Shown here: positions 39,901 to 48,900 of the stretch, one piece after another | Layout: every line of letters begins with the position of its first letter | How positions within the stretch are numbered: the stretch's first letter is position 1 | Assembly: GCA_037783545.1 (NCBI GenBank) | Contig: JBBELK010000165.1 | Coordinates: forward strand, 62,001 to 126,000 | Length of the DNA stretch: 64,000 nt | Direction: 5' to 3' | Source: Henricia sp. BOLD:AAB3569 | Lineage: Eukaryota; Echinodermata; Asteroidea; Spinulosida; Echinasteridae | Translations under genes and position numbers: made by a program | Notes under the pieces: model-generated | What the model was told of the DNA's origin: nothing | Databases searched by the model: none | Seen by the model: only the letters and a program-made list of their open reading frames with translations

Positions 39901-42900
39901 ATTAGCATGTCTGTGGCCATACCTAGTACAGAGATACAAGAAGATATTGAGAACTAAAATCAAAGTATTGTCACTTACAATTAATCTTTCATGGATATAC
40001 TTCTTCATTTGCAGTGACCCAAATTTTTACTTCACGAGTTGACAAGAAAAATTTAACTAAAAGTGTTGATAGTAATGGTAACAAAAACCACATGATTTGT
40101 CCGTGTAAAATTGTACCATTGTGGGAGGAATTGCCAACTGAAGGTGGGTTTTTTAAAAATGTTGTCTGCAGACAACTTTTTCACCATTCATTCACACACA
40201 CAAAACATGCATGGTTTTTTCAGGTTTTCTGAAGTATTACTGCATCTAGTGGCTGAAATTTCTACAAGGCAGTTTTCTCAATATAGGCTTTTAATAGTTT
40301 ATCAATAATGTACGCTATCTAAATGTTTTTGTTTAATAGTCGATGGTGGCTGGAGTGGCTGGAGTGAGTGGGATGATTGTAGTAAGTCATGTGAGGGCGG
40401 TGCGCAGTCTCGTCGTCGTTCTTGCACCAACCCCCGCCTTGCCAATGGAGGAAGCCAGTGTGAGGGTCAACCCATCGTGGGCAGACTATGCAACACTGAA
40501 CCATGCCCATGTGAGTACGAGGAAGCAGACTCGGGAATGGAGTCGGACTTTGTGCTATAATACTATTGGACATTGTGGGGTACCGTGGCTGAGTGGTTTG
40601 GGTCACTTACTCGCAATACTCGGGTGAAAACTTGGGGTTGCGGGTTCAATATCCGGCCGTGGTACCTGTGCCCTTGAGCAAGGCATTTTAACACACTTGC
40701 TCCATCCTTCGGAAGGGATGTAAAACCGTTGGTCCAGTGTGTTGTGTAATGCACTCAAAAGATCCCAGAGCATTCTTTCGTGAAGAGTAAGGGGATTCCC
40801 CGGTGTCTCCGGCTGTCGGCTGCCAATGGCGCCACCCACCTATGTATCTCGATGTTTAGGTGGAAGATACTTATTAAAGTTTTATGCAATTCAGCTTACG
40901 GGCTGCGAATTGAAGTTCATTAAACCAATTTTAAAAAAAATAATACTTGAGAGTTACCGTGAAAGACTTGAGACTTAAAATAAGTGCCAAACTTTTTGCA
41001 TCTTTTGTAATTTTTTTAAATTGAAGTCTTAAATGCACGACGGTTCCCGTGTTGGACGAAAAAAGAATACAATCGAGATCGTACATGTTATCGTAACTTT
41101 AAAAATGCATACCATAGATCATGCTTGGGCAGTGAAAGAGTTAAGTGGCTAGATTTATTTGACTTGAGCTGAAATTCAATTAGTCCTTAGTCTTGGCCCA
41201 AAACTATTCTAGTCGATATTGTTTTGTGCACGCGTTGGCCATTCCCGGTAGTGCGCCCTCTTGCAGCACTAACAGACCAGCCCCTTGCTCGACTAGAATA
41301 GTCTTGGGAATCTCTCCCGGAAGTTCAGGATTGGGGGCGGTACCGTTTTATGTAAATAGCTGCACAGGGTTTTATGATGGCACACAAGGGACATGGCATA
41401 CCACAGATATCTTTGCAAATATTTGCAATGTCGCAATTATCTTTATAAACAAATGTATTTTGCGATGTCATACGCCTTTGCAAACATGTTTGTAAATATA
41501 TTCGCAAACATTTGCCAAGAAAATTATGCCACCGAAAATATTAGCAACGATAAAACGGTCATGTTCAATAATTCTTGTAAGCCGCCTTATATTTTTCAAA
41601 CCATTCGAAGCGCGTGCACGCGGTGTAATTGGGTCACGCGCTGCATCCGACGCGCTGTATTTGGGTCGCTCACTGCATTCCGACGCGCTGCTGTATTTGG
41701 GTCACTCGCTGATTGGTTCCCTAGGAAAGCCTAGGCAAAAACAAAGAAAAAGTTAAACCTTCCGGGAGAGATTGCCAAGACTATTCTAGTCGAAACAAAG
41801 GGCTGGTATGTTAGTGCTGCAAGAGGGCGCACTACCGGGAATGGCCAACGCATACACAAACCAATATCGACTCGATTAACTTTGGGCTAATTAGTCCTCT
41901 TAGGAAAATTCTTCAATAAATTTTGAAAGTTTGTGATGGTGTGCTGTACATTTGCAACTTGGAACCAGTGACACTTGAAACATGCTATTGACCCCTTTCG
42001 AACACGTGCGAATATGCCATTTTGGGAGTCAAATAATGCTGAGTCATTGTGGAAGCAATGTGTGTGCTTGTTGTGTGTCTCTCTGGTTGGCGTAACGCGG
42101 TTTAGTTCACCAATGGGAGCCTTAGCATAGCGCGTTACACGCACAACGCGCACGCATTGTTTTACTCCCAAAATTACGTCATTGGCACGAGCTCAATACA
42201 AAGTATTCAATTGCTTGATTATGTTTTTGAACCCTCTCATGCGCAAATTATACAAATTGGCCAATAGGAAACTACATTCATTACTCAAATGATGACATCT
42301 CACATTCGAGGGTTAAGACATTAGGAAGTAATCAATTAACTGAAAAACACAATTCTACGTGCGCGCATGTAGACCTACCAGATTCGTTTCATTAATTAGT
42401 CAAACAAGTGATTCTTGTCTCGTGACTAAATACTAAAACATACTGTGGCTCTATCCAACAGACTGTAAGCCCATACAGGACCCCGAGAATGGACACCTGG
42501 ATTGCAGGACAGAAGGCAAAGAGTATGTTTGTAATATCTCCTGCAATTGGGGTTATGCCTTCAGTCGTTCAATTCTACCCATCTACTCCTGTGGGCCAGA
42601 GTCTAACTTCCGTTGGTCACATGAAGAGGACAGCAGTGCAGCATACATCTTTCCCAAGTGCACAGGTTGGTGGGAACTATTGGTGTGTTCAAATATTGCC
42701 AAGACTACAGTGCAAAACGGTTGATGAGCATTTGTAGTCAAAAAAACTATGAATTGTAGGATAGGGCGACAAATCGTGTGTAAAAAAGGTACATTAGGGC
42801 GACGTGCTCAATAGGGCGACATTTTGGTGTCGCCCTAATATTTTTGAGTTTAAAAATCATTTTTTTAGGTCAAAAACCATTTTTTTAAAATCGAGAACCA

Positions 42901-45900
42901 TTTTTATTAGGTCTAGAACCGATTCTCTTAGGTCTAGAACCATCTCCGGAAGCTTTGGGTAAAAAAATAAGGTGTCATTTTGAGTGACTCTTGCCGAAAT
43001 TTCGGTGGTCTCCGGTGAGAGTCTTCCCGAAATGTCGCCCCATTGCGGCATTCAGCGTTGTTTAAATGGTTATTATTATTATTATTATTATTTCTTTCTG
43101 GTATTCATACCAAGGATTCCTCAATAGTGCTCATTGCACTGTCACTCGCAAGCGTGAGGAAACCCATGAAGAATTAGAATTAGAAATGGCCAGAGACACC
43201 GGGGATGATCCCCCTTGCTCTTCACGAAAGAATGCTCTGGGATCTTTAGAGTGCGTTTCCATTACCTAACACACTGGACCAACGGCTTTACATCCCTTCC
43301 GAAGGATGGAGCAAGTGTGGTTGAGTGCCTTGCCCAAGGGCACAGGTACCGTAGCCGTGGGAAGGTTTGAACCTGCAACCCCAAGTTTTCACCTATGATT
43401 GCGAGTCAATGACCTTAACCGCTCGGCCACGGTACTCCACAGAGATTGATTCTAAATACAATCAAAACATACAATGTCTAGAACAAACCTTGTTGTGCTG
43501 TTTCTTATTTACAACTTGATAAATTCCATTAAATGAAATTTCTTTTTCTCTTGCACAATGGGGTTTGAGCTATATATTCATTGCTTGATAAATATCCCTA
43601 AATTCTGCAGAAATTACACTTGCCTTCCCACCATATTCGGGGACTAAATGTGGGTTGCAAACAAATACACTGAAGAAGTTGCTCTTTGAATTTCATGACT
43701 TTTGCTGCCAAAAGGTTTGACCGTAAAAAGGAGTTGTATGGCCCATGCTAAATATAAACTTGCAATTATTGCAAAACGGTGGTCGTGGATAGGGAGGGGC
43801 CGATAACAAAAGCCAAAATGTTTTGATTTAATTAGACTTTTATGCCCTAGCACGAATCTGGTACCATGGAATAACCAGCACCGTGCCCGTCCCCAAAAAT
43901 ATAGCATAACAGAAAATAATGGTGCAAATTTAATGTGCATGTATCTGTAAGATTAGCGCCAATTTCGTGAGCGTCGTTAGTAAAACAAAAGAAAAGACTA
44001 ACCTGCAAAGAACTAGCACAGCCACACGCACAGATTGAAATGCGGCGCCAGTGCCCGCTAGTCTTTTCAAAACCGTTATCTGAGCTGTGCGGAAAATGTC
44101 TTTTCATGCATGTTTAACTAAAACTAAAGCACGATACATGTATTACATGAGTGTGTCCAGATCACATTTGTTGACGCCCCCATTTTTCCCATGGGTGTTG
44201 AGATTTTGATACCAGGGCCCAATTTCATAAAACATATTAGCACCTGATTTTTGATTAAGCAGCACTCTCTCCATTTCATAAAACTGTTTAAGCACAAACC
44301 AAACCGCATGCTAACCTACCGTTTTTTTTGCTAACGTAACGCCATCTTTTTTCTTTGCCATTCTCGGCAAAATTCGAGACACATTTTCCAATAGATACAC
44401 AACTTTCAGCTGTTGTTGAAATATTCCAGTCAGCGACAGGCAAGGGTACGTCTTCTGTGGTAGTGATAATCATCCCAAAATGGAAACATAACCGATGATG
44501 GTATTCGAAAATTGACGTTTACTTATAAAAGCAGACGATGAACGCGTTTGAACAAAACAGACGACAGCGTTGCGCGCGCACTCTCCTTGCGCGCTTAGAA
44601 CAACAAGCTTTATGAAATCACCCTTGCTTGAGCGAATATTCCTGCTATGCTTAATCAAAACTTTTGATTAAGCGTAACATGTTTTATGAAATTGGCCCCT
44701 GATCATTTGTACTCTCAATCTGTACATTTTCAAGGATATTGTACAAAAACCACTGATGTTTTGTAAACTAATTTATCCGTTCCATAAAGCAGTGCAGTGA
44801 TCGAACCTTTTTGCTTCCACATCCAAATTGGAGATTGCAAAAATTTTCCCGTTTTCTTCATATGGATGGTATTTTATATGATCGTTAGCTAAGAACGAAA
44901 TCCATTTTTTTGAAAAATCTGAACACGCTCCTTAAGTTTGGGAAGAAAATTGTGAGATTTTACCCAGACAAAATGTCCGCCTTATTTTGATAAAATGGGT
45001 CACATGTACATCGATGATCCATGACTCAATGTCCCAAACCATCCATTTTCAGCATACAAACCTCCAAATAAAGTGGCTGTGGAGATGAACCTTGCATATG
45101 GCAGTGATCTCACCTGTGATGGGATCAACGCTGCCCACGATAGGGAGGTCTACCAGAAGGTCACCAACATGGCAGCATCCAACTTGCAGACTGTCAAGTG
45201 TGTCCAGGATAACTCGTGTCAAAAGAGATACCAGGTAATTGACACGTGCACGTACAACACGCCTGCATTACGCATAACGCGCGCGATCGAACAAAAACAT
45301 CTCGACACACATCTAGAACGCAGTGAATGCACAACAAAACGACAAGCTCATTTTGGTGAGTTTTACCGATTTATACAAAAACACATTTATGAAGGGATTA
45401 AAAGTAAGTTTGGATAGTCTTATACAATCCGTTTTAAACCAGCTAGGGTCCTCTGCGCTGATAAAAATGATGTTTATGGTGTTTTTGCGTCACTCGTGCT
45501 GCATTTCGCCGTAGCTCTGTGCAAAAAATGTTGAGTACTCAGGTAACCAAAATGGCGATCTATTTTTTGGCTACCTGAACCTGAGGCTGTGATTGGTCAA
45601 TTCCAAAATTGGCGGAGCTTATCGTGGACAAACCATGCTTGTAGGCTTCGCTTACCGCATTGCATGAGCTACGAATCACCAATCTTTCAAAAATAAAAAA
45701 TTCCACTGATAGCTCATTGGCTGCGCATTGGAATTTGAACTTTGACCGCAGCTCAAATCACGTTGCACGTCGCGACAGGCCGTGCACAGGCAGAAAATCA
45801 GCTCGTGTACAAACCAATGGCACAGGCGCGTGCAAAGCCATTTTTCCGCAATAGTGTGAATGCCCCTCATACAGCAATAACTGAACTGGTCAATGAGATC

Positions 45901-48900
45901 CTTAGGAAACAACGACATTCCTAGAAACCCGTGAGTCATAGAAGAGATCTTAGAGCTAAGCGATAAGAGAAAAGAAGTAAAGAAAGAGAATGGGGACCCA
46001 GAAGGAGCAAAGAAATAGAGAAGCAAACGCGTTTAAAAAAAAAAAATTTAATTTAATTTTTTTAATATAGAGCTGTCAAGACAATCTATTTGGTTGTCGT
46101 CATAGTTTTCTCTGGGATAACTCCTTTGTGACAGGTCAAGGGTTGCAGCCCACAAAGCTCCGGTACACGCAGACGAAGACGCCGACGGTCAGTGGAAAGT
46201 ATCCAGGTGACCATCACACTCGAGCATAATGTGCACATCCCAAACCATCCTAACTTGACCAATGAAGATGGTAAGATCAGATAAAGGTTGGGGTTGATAT
46301 CCAATACTGCCCAAGGTATTGGGTATTATATGATCCATATTTACCCATAAACTCCATAGAAAGTGTGATGTCAGACCAGGGGCCGATTTCACAAAACTCT
46401 TCCTATCTTAGGATCGATCCTAGGATTTAAGAAGAGTTCGAGCAGTAAGATCGGTCTTTGCTAAGACGTGTCCTGAGATCGATTTCACAAAACCCGTCTT
46501 TTACAAGACGAGTCGCAACTGCTTATTATACATTTATCAACGGCTGTACCATGTTTGTTAAAGGTACCGAATATAACAGTCGTCGAAAAAACGGCACGCA
46601 CATTACAAATCAAAATGGCCGACTTTGTAGCGTCGTCTGCTTGGCGTATCGCATTTTGTCGGCAGTTATGAAAGGGTACATTGACTTGAACAAATTCAAG
46701 TCGATGTACTTGAACCTAGATGTACATGTAGGCCTATCGTTCGACTGTACAAATGGCACACTCGCATTTATGTGCAGAGCATGCAGTATGCTTGACGGAA
46801 AAAAAACATTAGGCCTATGTGTATAATCTAATTTACATAAATGTATCTTTTTTCGGGAGCATTGCATCGCGCGCTAGTACTAGCACGCGCGCGCACTAAG
46901 TAACTTTCAGTCTGTGCTCAATCAACAGTATAACTAGTACAGTACAAATGTACATATTTCGTGGTTTTTATTGTATGGATATATTTTGCCGAAATATAAA
47001 TCCGTGCTTTACGCGTGTAAACATCGAGAAACCTAGCTAGCTGGGGCTACAGCAAGTTATGGCTTCACGTGGATGGACATACAAATGCCCCAACCTTTTT
47101 CGGTAAGTGCTTTTCTGCGATTTAAATTACGCCTTCTTTTCAAGAGAATTTCGCATATCGCGGCAAAGGAAAATTGTCTGTATGACCGCCTGCTAGCGCT
47201 GCCGTATGCCGGGCTAGCTTCACTTATCTAGAAGATAAGTGCCTTCGGTCACTGCATTTACTCCATGCATTCGTACAGATAAGACGACCCAAACATCGAT
47301 CTTTAGTTAGGAAGAGTTGGGCCGTGTTGCCATGGGAAATAGGACGAATTGAACACATCCTAAGTTTTGTGAAATCAGTCCTAGGATTAGTTCCAAGATA
47401 AGACGAGTTACACTTCCTAGGACGAATCTTAGAGCTTTGTGAAATCGGCCCCAGGGTAACTGGGTATAAACATTCGCTGGTAATCTGAAACGTCCAGTGC
47501 TATGGTAAACAGTTCACTGGTTTCGGTGTAGACCCAGTAACATCATCCTGAGATCTCAGGGAATTTCCACTCTGCAAAGCGACGTGACAATACCCTGAGG
47601 AAATACACGCAAATCTGTGGAGCGAGCCGGCTGTTGTCTTGAGCCAACTCACGCCCGAGTCATTTTGATGTAATTTAATCAATTCGGTCATGTTATGCCG
47701 AAAAGAAACAATTTCTATACTTTCCAGAAATTGTATTGGGTTCCGTTCCTTATGACTGTCCCATTCCTACCAAACTTTCAAACGACGAACCTTATTTACT
47801 CTGCAGTTTTTCAAATTAATAACAGGGATGCATGCTGACGAATGTAATGGAACGGATTCCCCAGTATGCTTTAAATAGCAGCCAATCGCCGACGCGGACA
47901 ACGGCCAGCATTACCGAGTACATGTATCACATGCATGCACGGTGTTTACAATCTGCGCGCGTTACATTTGAATGCCTGCAATCGTGCTACAATGCACTGC
48001 AAGCGTCCTGATTGGTCCAGCAGAGGCGACAGGATTTCTGTCGCTAGTCCCACCGCCAAATGGGGCCTTTTTCAACAGGGCCACTGTACGCAGGAGTTAG
48101 GGAGTGCGTTAAAGGGGCACTGTTGCAAGAGGATGAGTAACATTTGCAACACATAAAGGATGACGTTTTCACTTTAGTAACAATTTAGGGGCCGTCCAAA
48201 GTTGTCAACATTTTCACAGTTCTACAAAGCATAGGGAGGAGGGGTCAAGGGCTGCGTAGGACTTTACGTGCACTGTAAAATGTTGACATTTCACGCTAGT
48301 AACAAAAAATGTGATAATAGTATTTCGGTTCGGAAAAATACTACGGTGTGTAGAACCATGAAAATGTTGACAACATTGGACGGCCCTTTAATAGCATCTA
48401 CTTGGTACATGTGCACTTGTTTCTGTTATGATAATTTCTAATTGATTGTCTCTATTTGCTTGGTAAAAACAAGTTATAAACCAGACCACCACCATGCAGG
48501 CCGCTGCCGAACTGCGACAAGGTGCCGTGCGTCTCATCAACCAGTCCACAGCGGGCTACTTTGCAGTTCAAATACACAACACCAAGTATGACATCGACGC
48601 TAACAGGACAGAGAACTTTATAGTGTCTATCTGTTCTCCTGGCACTGTGCGATCTGAAGTTGCAACAGACGATGCACGATGCGGTTAGTAGTGTGGTGGT
48701 TTTTGTTTTGTTTTTTTTGCCTTCAAAAGCGGGCCCACGCAAAAAGCAAATAGCTAGGCCCCTTCTAGGAATGGTTTATCCCGTAATGTGCACAGGGGAT
48801 CAGTTACAGACATACACGCTCCCGCAATTTCTTCTCATTTTCTGTTCCAAATAAAGTTTAATATTCGTTGCTGGAGTCGCAATGAAATCAAATCATGCTC

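Noticed and set aside
40014..40232. Possible exon after tcatttgcag at 40015
   Set aside because: The translation has no cysteine pattern of the flanking modules, it lies in repeat family Q, and the chain is complete without it.
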